DNA of 53,678 bases from Bacteroidales bacterium (lineage in GTDB: Bacteria; Bacteroidota; Bacteroidia; Bacteroidales; UBA932): positions 1 to 53,678 of the forward strand of contig JAEEHS010000038.1 in the NCBI GenBank assembly GCA_016281015.1, given 5' to 3'. Numbering within the stretch: the stretch's first letter is position 1; each line of letters begins with the position of its first letter. Shown piece by piece: positions 18,732 through 31,003 of the stretch. A program made the position numbers and the translations under genes. The notes under the pieces were generated by a model. It saw only the letters and a program-made list of their open reading frames with translations. It did no database searches and was not told the DNA's origin.

Positions 18732-18758
18732 CAAAGATACGAAATTTATCGGGAAGAA

Positions 18759-18763
<5 letters not shown>
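18732..18763 (-). promoter_or_regulatory. Predicted tig-clpP-clpX promoter
   Basis: Minus strand GTTG-N20-TATCTTTG (-7 box 18732-18739, -33 at 18760-18763). The -33 element overlaps the last codon of the upstream pgpH gene. Confidence 0.65.
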
Positions 18764-22809
<4,046 letters not shown>

Positions 22810-22838
22810 TTAATTTCTTTGTATTCTGTATAAGCGTA

Positions 22839-22870
22839 CAAATATAGTGAAAAAAACTCAGAAATTCAAA
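22839..22870 (-). promoter_or_regulatory. Predicted gyrB promoter (perfect consensus)
   Basis: Minus strand TTTG-N20-TATATTTG (-7 box 22839-22846, -33 22867-22870). The -33 element falls in the final codons of the upstream barrel gene. Leader of about 35 nt before the gyrB ATG. Confidence 0.75.
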
Positions 22871-24513
22871 CGGATTCCCCCCGTAAACCAGATTCCCGCT
22901 TCCGAGATGCCGGGAATGCGCTGGATGCGCTGATTCAGCAGATTTCCGACCCGTCCCCAGAAGCCGAAACTACGGGTGAAGGCATACTCAGCGCTGACGC
23001 CGAGATCGAAATAGCCGGGGACCCGGTAGCGGTTGCCAAGGGAGCGCATGCCACGCGAAGCCGCCCATTCACCGGACAGTCCGGCCTTGATCCGCCCGCC
23101 CCAGTTATACAGCAGGGAGGCATCCCCGGAAAAAGGAGCGGGAGCCGTCACGTTTTCCGCATCCACGATGGCCTTGGTGAAGAGAAGGTGGCTCAGGGCG
23201 TTCCACTGGTCCGACTGCCAGCCCAGGGTGAGGTTTGCAGAGAAGAGATGGCAGTCCGCATAGCCGAGGCGGAAGGGCAGCACTCCGCCGGAAAGGTCAT
23301 AAGAAGGCAGCAGTCCGTTCAGCCAGCGCGTATAAGCGATCTGCAGATCATAATGGACCCGGGCGGCCACTTCGCCCCGGACGCCGAGCATCAGGCGGAT
23401 GCGTTCGACGCTGTTGTCCCACTGGGCGGAGAGGGCCGGAAGCGCGAGGAAACGGCTCATCGACAGCAGGTCATATGGAAGCGCGCTGTGGTTGCGGCCG
23501 GTGACGGAGGCCTGGATGACCATCTGGTCGCTCAGGAGACGGTATTCCGCGCGGACAGCCGGGAAGAGGATGGCGGCCTTGGAAGGCAGGAAATCCGCAT
23601 TCGAGCGGAACGTTCCTTCCAGACGGACACCGAGGTCCAGGCTGAAATCCCCGAGGACCATCAGGTAGTGCGGGGTCGCCTGGAGGCGGGTCAGCGAAGC
23701 GGACGAGGTGCCGTCGTAGGTCATCCCCGCTTCCAGCATCACGCGGGTACTTCGGATGGGCATGCCCAGATGGCCGTCCAATTCAACCCGGGTGTCGGCG
23801 AACTTGTCAGAGGTTTCATCCGCCCATGTCTGGAGGTGGCTTCCGCTTCTGACCAGGACCCGGGCGCCGTAGTCGTATTCCGAGCGGGTCTTGAGATTGT
23901 CCAGCCGAAGGTCCAGGACGGCGCCGTTGAAACCGCGCCTCAGCGCCGGAAGACGGTTGTAGGCATTCTCCCAGCCCGCCAGCAGCGACACCTTGCCCCC
24001 GGCATACTCGTAGGAGGCGTCCATGGCGACCTGGTTGCCCATGTCGGCCCCGCTCCAGCGGTCCTTCGCCGAGGTGATGCTCCCATCCGCCTGCGGCCGG
24101 ACATCCCAGTAGTTCCCGAAATAGGAACGGTGGGTCGCCGTCAGATTCATGCGGAAGGCATCCGTCTTGAGCGGAGACCAGACGAGGTCCAGCTCGGGAT
24201 GGAAGGCATAGCCCGCACCGGCACGCAGATAGAACTTGTTCTCGGTGGAAAGTGTTCCCTGCGGCAGGAGTTCCACCCGGTAGGGACGGAACTCATAGGA
24301 GCCCCGGTAGGGCTTGTCGAGGGCGTCATAGTCGAAATCCAGGTTGAAAACCAGCACGCTGTCGGGAATAGCCACCGCCTGCTGCGGTTTCGCGGCCGGG
24401 GAGACTCCGGCGTCATAGCTATGGGTCACTTCGACCGTCGGATTCAGGTTCTGGGCCAGGAGTGCGCTGCCCGAAAGGATAAGCGCCAGGATGGATATCG
24501 TCTTTTTCATCAT
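22858..24513 (-). CDS. Outer-membrane beta-barrel protein, TonB-receptor-like but without a plug domain
   Basis: 551 aa. Signal peptide (MMKKTISILALILSGSALLAQ), then alternating hydrophobic/polar strands to the end and a C-terminal Phe (WFTGGIRLNF). The final part (YFDLGVSAEYAFTRSFGFWGRVGNLLNQ) is like the last strands of TonB-dependent receptors, but the protein is too short for, and has no trace of, a plug domain or TonB box. It begins 3 nt after the large TPR gene, so the two are one operon and probably one complex. Cargo or role unknown. Confidence 0.8.
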   Translation of the reverse strand: MMKKTISILALILSGSALLAQNLNPTVEVTHSYDAGVSPAAKPQQAVAIPDSVLVFNLDFDYDALDKPYRGSYEFRPYRVELLPQGTLSTENKFYLRAGAGYAFHPELDLVWSPLKTDAFRMNLTATHRSYFGNYWDVRPQADGSITSAKDRWSGADMGNQVAMDASYEYAGGKVSLLAGWENAYNRLPALRRGFNGAVLDLRLDNLKTRSEYDYGARVLVRSGSHLQTWADETSDKFADTRVELDGHLGMPIRSTRVMLEAGMTYDGTSSASLTRLQATPHYLMVLGDFSLDLGVRLEGTFRSNADFLPSKAAILFPAVRAEYRLLSDQMVIQASVTGRNHSALPYDLLSMSRFLALPALSAQWDNSVERIRLMLGVRGEVAARVHYDLQIAYTRWLNGLLPSYDLSGGVLPFRLGYADCHLFSANLTLGWQSDQWNALSHLLFTKAIVDAENVTAPAPFSGDASLLYNWGGRIKAGLSGEWAASRGMRSLGNRYRVPGYFDLGVSAEYAFTRSFGFWGRVGNLLNQRIQRIPGISEAGIWFTGGIRLNF

Positions 24514-24516
24514 CGT

Positions 24517-27441
24517 CTACAGTTTTTTGAGTCGCAGGGCGACCTGGTCCAAAACATCATCTGCGGTACCGGTCGGGGTATAGCCGTCACGGATGCTTTC
24601 AAAGGTCTGCCGCGCCTGGGCGGTCTGGCCGCGCTCGGCGAAGCTGTCGCCCAGCACGATGTAGGCCTTGGCCAGATAGTAATTCTGGCCCTGAGCCTTG
24701 GCGGCGAAGTCATAGACTTTTTCGTCCAGATGGTCGAAGGCCGCCCGGTCATACTGGTCCTGGATCAGCAGATAGGCCGCTTCGGCCCCTTCCGCCAGGG
24801 AAGGCTCTTTCGCAAGCTCCTCCAGCAGCGGCAGGGCTTTTTCGCGCTGGCTGGAGCCGAGATAGGACTTGGCCAGGATATAGCGCACTTCCCGCAGGTC
24901 GTCACCCTGGGCCTTGGGCAGCAGCGAAAGGGCTGCCTCAGCCGCGTCCGGATACTCACGGGCGCGGAACGCGGAACGCATCATCCCGCGCCGGGCCGCT
25001 TCCCGGTTAGCCTCCAGACGGGCACTTTCCTGCAGGGCCAGGTACGAACCATAAGCCTTGCCATAATTGCCGAGTTCATACTGCAGGTCGGCAAAACGCA
25101 GGCGGGCCGATTCGGCAAAAGAACCGTCCAGACCATCCTGCAGGGCCTTTTCATACAGGTCGGCCGCCCGTTCCTTCTCTCCGGAGAGACGGCAGCTTTC
25201 CGCCAGGTAGAATTCCGCTTCGCCGGCATGGGCGCCGGTCGGATACTGTTCCAGATAAGACTGGAGTGTCTTGGAGGCCTTGGCATAGTCCCCGGCAAGG
25301 AAAATCTGCTCGGCCGTGGAGAAATACACCTTCTCCTTCTGGGCCTCGCTGCGATGGGCTTTGTCCCCCAGCTGGTTGACATAGGCGAGGTAGCCTTCGG
25401 GATCCTGTCGGGTCTGATAGAGCGATTCGATGGCCAGGAGGGCGTCCTCGCTGTGACTCCCCTGCTCGTCGACGACTTGCTTGTAATAGCCGAGGGCCGC
25501 CTGGTCATCGCCGCGGTTCCGGGCAATCATGCCCAGTTCCAGCAGCGAACGGGAGGCATATTCCGGGTCCTTGGTGTTGGAACGAAGGGTCCGGAAAGTA
25601 CGGATGGCATCGTCCTCTTCGCCGATGGCGACATAGGAGCGGCCCAGTTCGTACATTGCCTCGCTGTAATACGGCACTTCCGGACGGGCCTGCTTGACCC
25701 GCTCCAGGAAATTCGCCTTGGCTTGGAAATCCCGGATCAGGCCGCAGGCCACACCGGCCCGGTAGGCCGGATAGATGTCGTCGGGATCCGGATAGTCGTT
25801 CAGTTTCCTTTCGTAGGCACGGATGGCCGTCGGATAGTCTTTCTCGTAGAAATAGCAGTCCCCGATCCGGGTTTCGGCATCGGCGCCATGGGCATCATGG
25901 GGACCTTCCAGATAGTTTTCGAACCATTTCCGGGCGTGGGCATAATCCCCTTCCGCGAAATAGGTGTAGGCCGTCTGGTAGGAGATCAGCTCCCCTTCGG
26001 GCTTGCCGTTCAGCGCGGTCCGGTTGTACAGGTCGGTCAGGATGGAGCGGGCCTCCTGGTAACGGGCGTCGCGGTAATAGCACTCCGCGAGGCAGTAACG
26101 GGCGAGCTGGTTGAAGGGATCCTGCTTGGACGAATAGTAGGACGCCGCCTTGAGGTGCGGGATGGCCCCGCGGTAGGAACCGCTCTCCATCAGTTCCACG
26201 GCCCGGAGGAAATAGGCCTTCATGTAGTTCGAGCGCATGCCGCTCTCCAGTTCGTCAATATGGTCATACGCCGCTACCGCCGCCTCGTAGTCGTGTTTCT
26301 GGAGAGCGGACATGGCGATATAACTATAGATCTGGTCGCCTTTGGAGAAGGCGTTGAAACGGTGCATGTAGTCGTCGAAGGCGGCCGTATCCCCGTTCAG
26401 GTCAAAGGCCAGCTTGGCATAGTTGTAGGCCGCATCATCCTGGATATCCGGGCTGTAAGTCTGCTCTGCGGCCTCCTTGAAGGCGGCAAGGGCCGCCACT
26501 TTGTTCTTCAGGTGGATATAACTGTGGCCCATCTGGTAAGAAGCCACCTGGCCCAGCGAATCCGCCCGCTGTCCCATCTGTGTAAAATTGTCGACGGCGC
26601 CCTGCCAGTCTTCCGCCGCATACAGGACGCTACCGGCGTAGAAATAGTCCGAACGGGTCTTCTCGCCCCGGCGCTCCAGCTGCTTGAGATAATAACTGGC
26701 CGCCTTCTCCCTGTCGCCCAGCACGAGGTAGGCCTCCGACATGAGGCGGGCCATATGGGGCTGGCGGTCGGCGGGGACTTTGTCATAGAGGGCTTCGCCA
26801 TGGTCCACGACCCACTGGTACTCTTTCTCGTTGAAGCGGCATTCGAAGATGTAATAATTCGCGATCTGCGTGAATCGCGGATCCCCTTTGGCCTCGTCGA
26901 ACCAGCGGATGGCCTCGCGGAAACGGCCGGCGGAATAGGCGTCATAGCCCAGCGCATACTGCGCAGGGGCCGTGTAGTCCGAACGGGTTTCGCGCTGGCA
27001 CTGGTTCAGGAAATTCCGTCCCCGCTCCCCATCACCGCTCTTGAGAGCGCTGTAGCCTTTCTTGTAGAGATACTCGCTCATCTGGGAAGCGTAGAGATCC
27101 CCGGTGGAAATCCGCATCAGCTGCGCCGCGGCTTCTTCGTAATGCTGCCGGTCAAACAGCCACCCTCCCCAGGCGAAGCGCACTTGCGGAACCAGGATGT
27201 CCTCCGGATAGCGGGCGAGGTAGGAGCGGGTCCGCTCGGACGCGTTTTCCGTATCCGCCGCCAGGGCGCACAGTGCGCGGTAGGCCGCCGCTTTCGCGCC
27301 GCTTTCTCCTTCCAGCAGGGCCGCCGCTTCGGCATACATGCCGGCCTCGTAGAGCCGGATGGCCTTGGTCACATCCTCCGGACGGGCCAGACAAAGCAAG
27401 GATATGGAGAGGGCCGCAAGGGTCGAGACAATTCGTTTCAT
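24517..27441 (-). CDS. Large exported tetratricopeptide-repeat protein
   Basis: 974 aa, signal peptide MKRIVSTLAALSISLLCLA. Nearly the whole mature protein is a solenoid of TPR units, visible as repeated Ala-, Tyr- and Asp-rich 34-residue blocks (for example AQYALGYDAYSAGRFREAIRWF, AYTYFAEGDYAHARKWF and SLLELGMIARNRGDDQAALGYY, each cited in part). Such proteins scaffold multi-protein assemblies; here the partner is presumably the plug-less barrel encoded 3 nt downstream. Divergent from ftsE over 73 bp. Confidence 0.85.
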   Translation of the reverse strand: MKRIVSTLAALSISLLCLARPEDVTKAIRLYEAGMYAEAAALLEGESGAKAAAYRALCALAADTENASERTRSYLARYPEDILVPQVRFAWGGWLFDRQHYEEAAAQLMRISTGDLYASQMSEYLYKKGYSALKSGDGERGRNFLNQCQRETRSDYTAPAQYALGYDAYSAGRFREAIRWFDEAKGDPRFTQIANYYIFECRFNEKEYQWVVDHGEALYDKVPADRQPHMARLMSEAYLVLGDREKAASYYLKQLERRGEKTRSDYFYAGSVLYAAEDWQGAVDNFTQMGQRADSLGQVASYQMGHSYIHLKNKVAALAAFKEAAEQTYSPDIQDDAAYNYAKLAFDLNGDTAAFDDYMHRFNAFSKGDQIYSYIAMSALQKHDYEAAVAAYDHIDELESGMRSNYMKAYFLRAVELMESGSYRGAIPHLKAASYYSSKQDPFNQLARYCLAECYYRDARYQEARSILTDLYNRTALNGKPEGELISYQTAYTYFAEGDYAHARKWFENYLEGPHDAHGADAETRIGDCYFYEKDYPTAIRAYERKLNDYPDPDDIYPAYRAGVACGLIRDFQAKANFLERVKQARPEVPYYSEAMYELGRSYVAIGEEDDAIRTFRTLRSNTKDPEYASRSLLELGMIARNRGDDQAALGYYKQVVDEQGSHSEDALLAIESLYQTRQDPEGYLAYVNQLGDKAHRSEAQKEKVYFSTAEQIFLAGDYAKASKTLQSYLEQYPTGAHAGEAEFYLAESCRLSGEKERAADLYEKALQDGLDGSFAESARLRFADLQYELGNYGKAYGSYLALQESARLEANREAARRGMMRSAFRAREYPDAAEAALSLLPKAQGDDLREVRYILAKSYLGSSQREKALPLLEELAKEPSLAEGAEAAYLLIQDQYDRAAFDHLDEKVYDFAAKAQGQNYYLAKAYIVLGDSFAERGQTAQARQTFESIRDGYTPTGTADDVLDQVALRLKKL

Positions 27442-27462
27442 CTTCTCACTTGGTTAATTTTA

Positions 27463-27470
27463 CAAAAATA
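27463..27470 (-). promoter_or_regulatory. Predicted -7 box of the TPR-barrel operon
   Basis: Minus strand TATTTTTG, 21 nt before the TPR gene ATG. No clear -33 match. Confidence 0.45.
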
Positions 27471-27484
27471 CAAAAAAATCTGAT

Positions 27485-27492
27485 TATCTTTG
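27485..27492 (+). promoter_or_regulatory. Predicted -7 box of ftsE-nth
   Basis: TATCTTTG, 22 nt before the ftsE ATG, only 14 bp from the oppositely oriented -7 box of the TPR gene. The -33 region is A/T-rich without a good TTTG. Confidence 0.5.
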
Positions 27493-27514
27493 TAAGCCAG
27501 AGCGTTTATTTGAT

Positions 27515-28216
27515 ATGGATTCACTCATTCACTTCAGCGGAGCAGACATCGAGGCCGGCGACCATGTCGTCGTCTATGGTCTTGACATGGACATCGCCAA
27601 AGGCGATTTCGTCTATATCGTCGGAAAAGTCGGCACCGGAAAAACGTCCATCATCCGGACCATCATGGCCGAAAATCCCCTCCACAGCGGGGAAGGCCGC
27701 GTCTGCGGCTTCGACCTCAGGCAGCTTCGTCCGCGCGAGGTCCCCTACCTCCGCCGCTCGCTCGGGGTCGTGTTCCAGGACTTCCAGCTGCTGATGGACC
27801 GCAGCGTCAGCGACAACCTTTCCTTTGTCCTCCGCGCAACCGGATGGAAAAAGCGCGAAGAGATCGACGAGCGCATCCAGGAGGTGCTGGAGGCCGTCGG
27901 AATGGCCACCAAGGCCCATAAGATGCCGCACCAGCTCTCCGGCGGCGAGCAGCAGCGCATCGCCATCGCCCGCGCCCTGCTGAACCGCCCCCAGGTCATC
28001 CTGGCGGACGAACCGACCGGCAACCTGGACGGGGACACGGCGGACGGAATCCTCCAGCTGCTGTGCGCGCTGAATGCCGCGGGAACGGCGATTGTGATGG
28101 TCACCCACAACCAGTCCATTTTCGAGCGCTATCCCGGACGCATCTTCACCTGCATCGACGAACGTTGCACGGAGATTTCGGCAGCGATGTACCGCACCAG
28201 CGGGGAAAGGCCATGA
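27515..28216 (+). CDS. ftsE: FtsE-like cell-division ABC transporter ATP-binding protein
   Basis: 233 aa ABC ATPase. Walker A GKVGTGKTS (37-45), signature LSGGEQQR (141-148), Walker B VILADEP (161-167) and a switch His in MVTHN. The sequence order and the short size fit FtsE, which with FtsX controls peptidoglycan hydrolases at the septum. No ftsX is adjacent here, which is common in Bacteroidota; a LolD-type role cannot be excluded. Overlaps nth by ATGA. Confidence 0.82.
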   Translation: MDSLIHFSGADIEAGDHVVVYGLDMDIAKGDFVYIVGKVGTGKTSIIRTIMAENPLHSGEGRVCGFDLRQLRPREVPYLRRSLGVVFQDFQLLMDRSVSDNLSFVLRATGWKKREEIDERIQEVLEAVGMATKAHKMPHQLSGGEQQRIAIARALLNRPQVILADEPTGNLDGDTADGILQLLCALNAAGTAIVMVTHNQSIFERYPGRIFTCIDERCTEISAAMYRTSGERP

Positions 28217-28851
28217 CACGCGCCCAGCGCTTCGGAAGCATCGTCTCCTGGTTCGAGGAGAACATGCCCATCGCCGAGACCGAACTCCGCTACGGGGATC
28301 CTTTCCAGCTGCTCGTCGCCGTCATCCTCTCCGCCCAGTGTACCGACCGGCGGGTCAACCTGGTGACCCCTCCTCTTTTCGAACGCTTTCCGACGCCGGA
28401 ATCCCTCGCTGAGGCCGGTTTCGACGAGGTTTATCCCTATGTCAAAAGCGTCTCCTACCCCAATGCCAAGGCCCGGCACCTGATTGAGATGGCCCGAAGA
28501 CTCGTGGCCGATTTCGGCAGTGAAGTACCCTCGGACATCGATCAGCTGATGTCGCTCCCGGGCGTCGGCCGGAAGACCGCCAACGTGATTGCCTCCATCG
28601 TCTATGACAAGCCGGTCATTGCCGTGGACACCCATGTCTTCCGGGTCTCTCACCGCCTGGGCCTTTCCGACGGCAAGACCCCCTACGAAGTCGAGAAAGA
28701 CCTGGAACGGCACATTCCCGAGGACCGCAGGGCCAGGGCCCATCACTGGCTGATCCTGCACGGACGCTACGTCTGCACAGCCCGCTCCCCGAAGTGCGCC
28801 GAATGCCCCCTGACGCCATGGTGCCGCGCTTTCCCGGAACTGGGAAAATAG
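28213..28851 (+). CDS. nth: Endonuclease III
   Basis: 212 aa base-excision-repair glycosylase/AP lyase for oxidised pyrimidines. Helix-hairpin-helix LPGVGRKTANVI contains catalytic Lys121; catalytic Asp139 is in AVDTHVFR. The [4Fe-4S] cluster ligands have the exact spacing C188-x6-C195-x2-C198-x5-C204. The ATG at 28213 overlaps the ftsE stop (ATGA); the frame is open further up but only inside ftsE. Followed by a terminator. Confidence 0.96.
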   Translation: MTRAQRFGSIVSWFEENMPIAETELRYGDPFQLLVAVILSAQCTDRRVNLVTPPLFERFPTPESLAEAGFDEVYPYVKSVSYPNAKARHLIEMARRLVADFGSEVPSDIDQLMSLPGVGRKTANVIASIVYDKPVIAVDTHVFRVSHRLGLSDGKTPYEVEKDLERHIPEDRRARAHHWLILHGRYVCTARSPKCAECPLTPWCRAFPELGK

Positions 28852-28879
28852 AAAAAACCGGCCTTCCGACCGGTTTTTA
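28852..28879. terminator. Bidirectional intrinsic terminator
   Basis: Hairpin AAACCGG/CCGGTTT with a short loop, A6 on the left and T5 on the right; sits between the convergent nth and the barrel gene and serves both. Confidence 0.85.
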
Positions 28880-28897
28880 TCTGGATGAGGGATGCGC

Positions 28898-29572
28898 TTA
28901 GAACTTGTAGGTGAAACCGACGTTGAGGACACCCAGGTTGAAAACATTGCTGCTGTCAGCACCCAGGGCGAACGTACTGTTGGACTGCTTCGTATAGTCG
29001 GAATCCTCGGAGTTGGTCTGCTTCGAGTTCGTCATGTTGAAAGCCAGGTTGCAGAAATTCAGATCCGCCTCCAGGGTGAAGTGATCATCGAGGGCGTAGG
29101 TCAGAACCGGCTTTACATACACGGAAAGAGTGGTCCCGGTGTTGAAGTCCTTGACCGTTTTTCCCATGAGATCGTTCACATCCGTTTCCTTATCCAGGAC
29201 GAAAGACAGGCCGCCTTCAGCCGCGATGCCGAATTTTCCAAAGGAAAAGACATTGTAACGGGCATAGGGGTTGATACCGACAGCGAATTCGGAGTGGGCG
29301 GTCTTCAGGTCATCGTTTTTCCAGTTCGGACCGAGTTCAATTCCGAGGCGGGCACCGGCGGAAAGCTTGTCAGAAAGGATGTAACCGACATTCGGCTTCA
29401 GGGAAACAGAGAAGTTGCCAGGAGTCGTGGTCGTGACGGCCGTACCGGCTACGCTCGTCGTGTTGGTCGTCTTACCGTTGAAATCCACACCCAGGCCGCC
29501 ACCCACATAAATCTGGGCGGAAAGGTTCAGGCTCACCAGAGCCATCGCCGAAAGAATCATAAGCTTTTTCAT
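28898..29572 (-). CDS. Small outer-membrane beta-barrel protein
   Basis: 224 aa. Signal peptide MKKLMILSAMALVSLNLSAQ, then eight or so amphipathic strands and a C-terminal Phe (LNVGFTYKF). Resembles the OmpW/OmpX-sized porin-like barrels common in Bacteroidota. It is rich in Asn, Thr and Ser in the predicted loops. Monocistronic, with a perfect promoter and terminator, suggesting strong independent expression. Confidence 0.83.
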   Translation of the reverse strand: MKKLMILSAMALVSLNLSAQIYVGGGLGVDFNGKTTNTTSVAGTAVTTTTPGNFSVSLKPNVGYILSDKLSAGARLGIELGPNWKNDDLKTAHSEFAVGINPYARYNVFSFGKFGIAAEGGLSFVLDKETDVNDLMGKTVKDFNTGTTLSVYVKPVLTYALDDHFTLEADLNFCNLAFNMTNSKQTNSEDSDYTKQSNSTFALGADSSNVFNLGVLNVGFTYKF

Positions 29573-29607
29573 AATTATTACTTAAAAGTTTCAATCTTTT
29601 GGGGCGG

Positions 29608-29639
29608 CAAATTTATAAACTATTTTTAAAACAAGCAAA
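29608..29639 (-). promoter_or_regulatory. Predicted promoter of the small barrel gene (perfect consensus)
   Basis: Minus strand TTTG-N20-TAAATTTG (-7 box 29608-29615, -33 29636-29639). About 30 nt leader. Confidence 0.75.
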
Positions 29640-29640
29640 T

Positions 29641-30936
29641 CTAAAGCCGCCGGAGGGTCAGCAGCAACTGCTCGTCGCCTTCGTCCAGCCGCGCGCCGAA
29701 CAGGTGGACGCTGCCTCCGGAGCGGCAGCCAAGGCGTCGTCTGAGCTGCTCGGACGAGAGCGAGATATTCCGGGCGGTCACCTCTGCCTCGGGATAGCGG
29801 CGTCCCAGTTCCCGGAGACTGCGTTTATCCAGATGGGAGACCTCCTGGATGGCGAACCATTTCCCAAAGGGGCGCAGCGCATCCACCGGCGCCGGGCCGC
29901 AGTACAGATGGGTGTTGACGCCGAGGCAGCGCAGCCCATAGCGGCAGGGAAGGTCGAAAGCACCAGCCTTGGAGAGGGCTTTTCCGGGTTCGAAGAGATA
30001 GCCCTGCACATCGCTGCGGGCGGCATAACAGGGCGCGGCATCTGCATCTGAAGGGATTCCCAGCACACCGCCATCCTCCCGGACGTAGAGCCTGGGCGCA
30101 GCGTCCGACTCCCGGTCCAGGAGCAGAAGCAGCTCCTTGCACTCCCCTTCCGCCGCAACGACATGGATTTCCCGGATATGGGGAAGCTGCCGTCTCAGCA
30201 GGGTCAGATCCGCCATCGGAGAGAGTTTCAGAAGGACCCGGCGCGAATAGCGGAACAATTCCGGAAGAAGCGGCAAGACCGCCGGCAAGCAGTCCTCCAG
30301 GAGGAAGACTTTGCGGCCGCCCGAGGCCCTCCGGGCGGGGTCCAGATAGATTACATCCGGCGAGAAGTCCCCCAGTACCTCCGCCACACTCCCCGGGGTG
30401 ACTTCCCGGCTTCGGAAAATGACGTTTTCCACGCCCAGTTCCCGGAAGTTGTCGCGCACCGCCTCCATCAGCGGCGCCTGCATCTCATTGTACAGGACCT
30501 CGGATGCCACCTCGGAGAACGCCCAGCTGTCCACCCCCAGTCCCCCAGTCAAATCGGCCACCCTGAAGGCTGTGGCACAAGGGTTGGCAGCCCATGGCCA
30601 CCCTCGGCCTTGTAAGAGGGAGGGGCCCATCGCCTGCGATGGGAGGGGCCGGAGCGAAGCGGAGGCGGTTGCCAACCCTTGTGCCACGGCCTCATACAGA
30701 AGCGCCGCCTTGTAACGGGCCGTCTCCGTGGAACTGCACTGCTCGCCCGAGAGACGGGAAGGATACTTCAGGGAAGGATGGGCATACCATTCAGGCACTT
30801 TGGTCCGGAGACGCCGCCGCACCTGAAGCGTCGAGGCGACCAGCTCCATGTCCATGTCCGGGTAACGCTCCCGCGACAGCAGCAGCCGCAGCGGATCGTC
30901 TCCGTCATGGAGGGATATGAAATCACCGAAAGTCAT
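29641..30936 (-). CDS. THUMP-like domain class I SAM-dependent methyltransferase, carrying an in-frame palindromic insertion
   Basis: 431 aa from ATG 30936 (MTFGDFISLH); a start at 30999 would lie upstream of the likely -7 box. SAM-binding motif I is VADLTGGLGVDSWAFS (125-140); the catalytic/acceptor motif DVIYLDPARR follows around 210. The C-terminal 100 residues match the THUMP-like domain of a small Bacteroidota RNA methyltransferase family; the RNA target is unknown. Residues 83-123 are unlike the family: low-complexity Ala/Pro/Ser/Leu sequence encoded by a 122-bp inverted-repeat element (30569-30690) placed just before motif I. The frame is kept, so the protein may still be made and active. 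Confidence 0.85.
   Translation of the reverse strand: MTFGDFISLHDGDDPLRLLLSRERYPDMDMELVASTLQVRRRLRTKVPEWYAHPSLKYPSRLSGEQCSSTETARYKAALLYEAVAQGLATASASLRPLPSQAMGPSLLQGRGWPWAANPCATAFRVADLTGGLGVDSWAFSEVASEVLYNEMQAPLMEAVRDNFRELGVENVIFRSREVTPGSVAEVLGDFSPDVIYLDPARRASGGRKVFLLEDCLPAVLPLLPELFRYSRRVLLKLSPMADLTLLRRQLPHIREIHVVAAEGECKELLLLLDRESDAAPRLYVREDGGVLGIPSDADAAPCYAARSDVQGYLFEPGKALSKAGAFDLPCRYGLRCLGVNTHLYCGPAPVDALRPFGKWFAIQEVSHLDKRSLRELGRRYPEAEVTARNISLSSEQLRRRLGCRSGGSVHLFGARLDEGDEQLLLTLRRL
30569..30690. repeat. Palindromic insertion element inside the methyltransferase gene
   Basis: Two 24-nt arms in inverted orientation (30569-30592 and 30667-30690), 22 of 24 positions matching, containing GGCACAAGGGTTGGCA and its complement. 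The 74-nt interior holds a second perfect stem CCCATCG/CGATGGG (30626-30643, loop CCTG) and G/C-rich stretches. The element is translated in frame. Arms, nested stem and small size resemble REP/MITE-like or protein-internal palindromic elements; no transposase is inside. No second copy was noticed in the window. Confidence 0.8.
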
Positions 30937-30941
30937 ATTGC

Positions 30942-30973
30942 ATTGCAAAAATACACAATATTCTTTATATTTG
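30942..30973 (+). promoter_or_regulatory. Predicted promoter of phosphoglucomutase gene
   Basis: ATTG (30942-30945) - 20 nt - TATATTTG (30966-30973). On the opposite strand TATTTTTG (30946-30953) is a likely -7 box for the methyltransferase gene, so the two divergent promoters interleave. Confidence 0.6.
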
Positions 30974-31003
30974 TGAATTGGAAACGATAACCAACCCAAG
31001 CAT

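Noticed and set aside
23188..27483. 1431-codon open frame on the plus strand opposite the TPR gene
   Set aside because: It is antisense to two well-supported genes (signal peptides, TPR units, barrel); GC-rich codon bias creates such long open frames. Its translation has no motif and odd composition.
30808..30999. Alternative start of the methyltransferase at 30999
   Set aside because: It would place the -7 box TATTTTTG (30946-30953) inside the coding region and the added residues show no conservation pattern.
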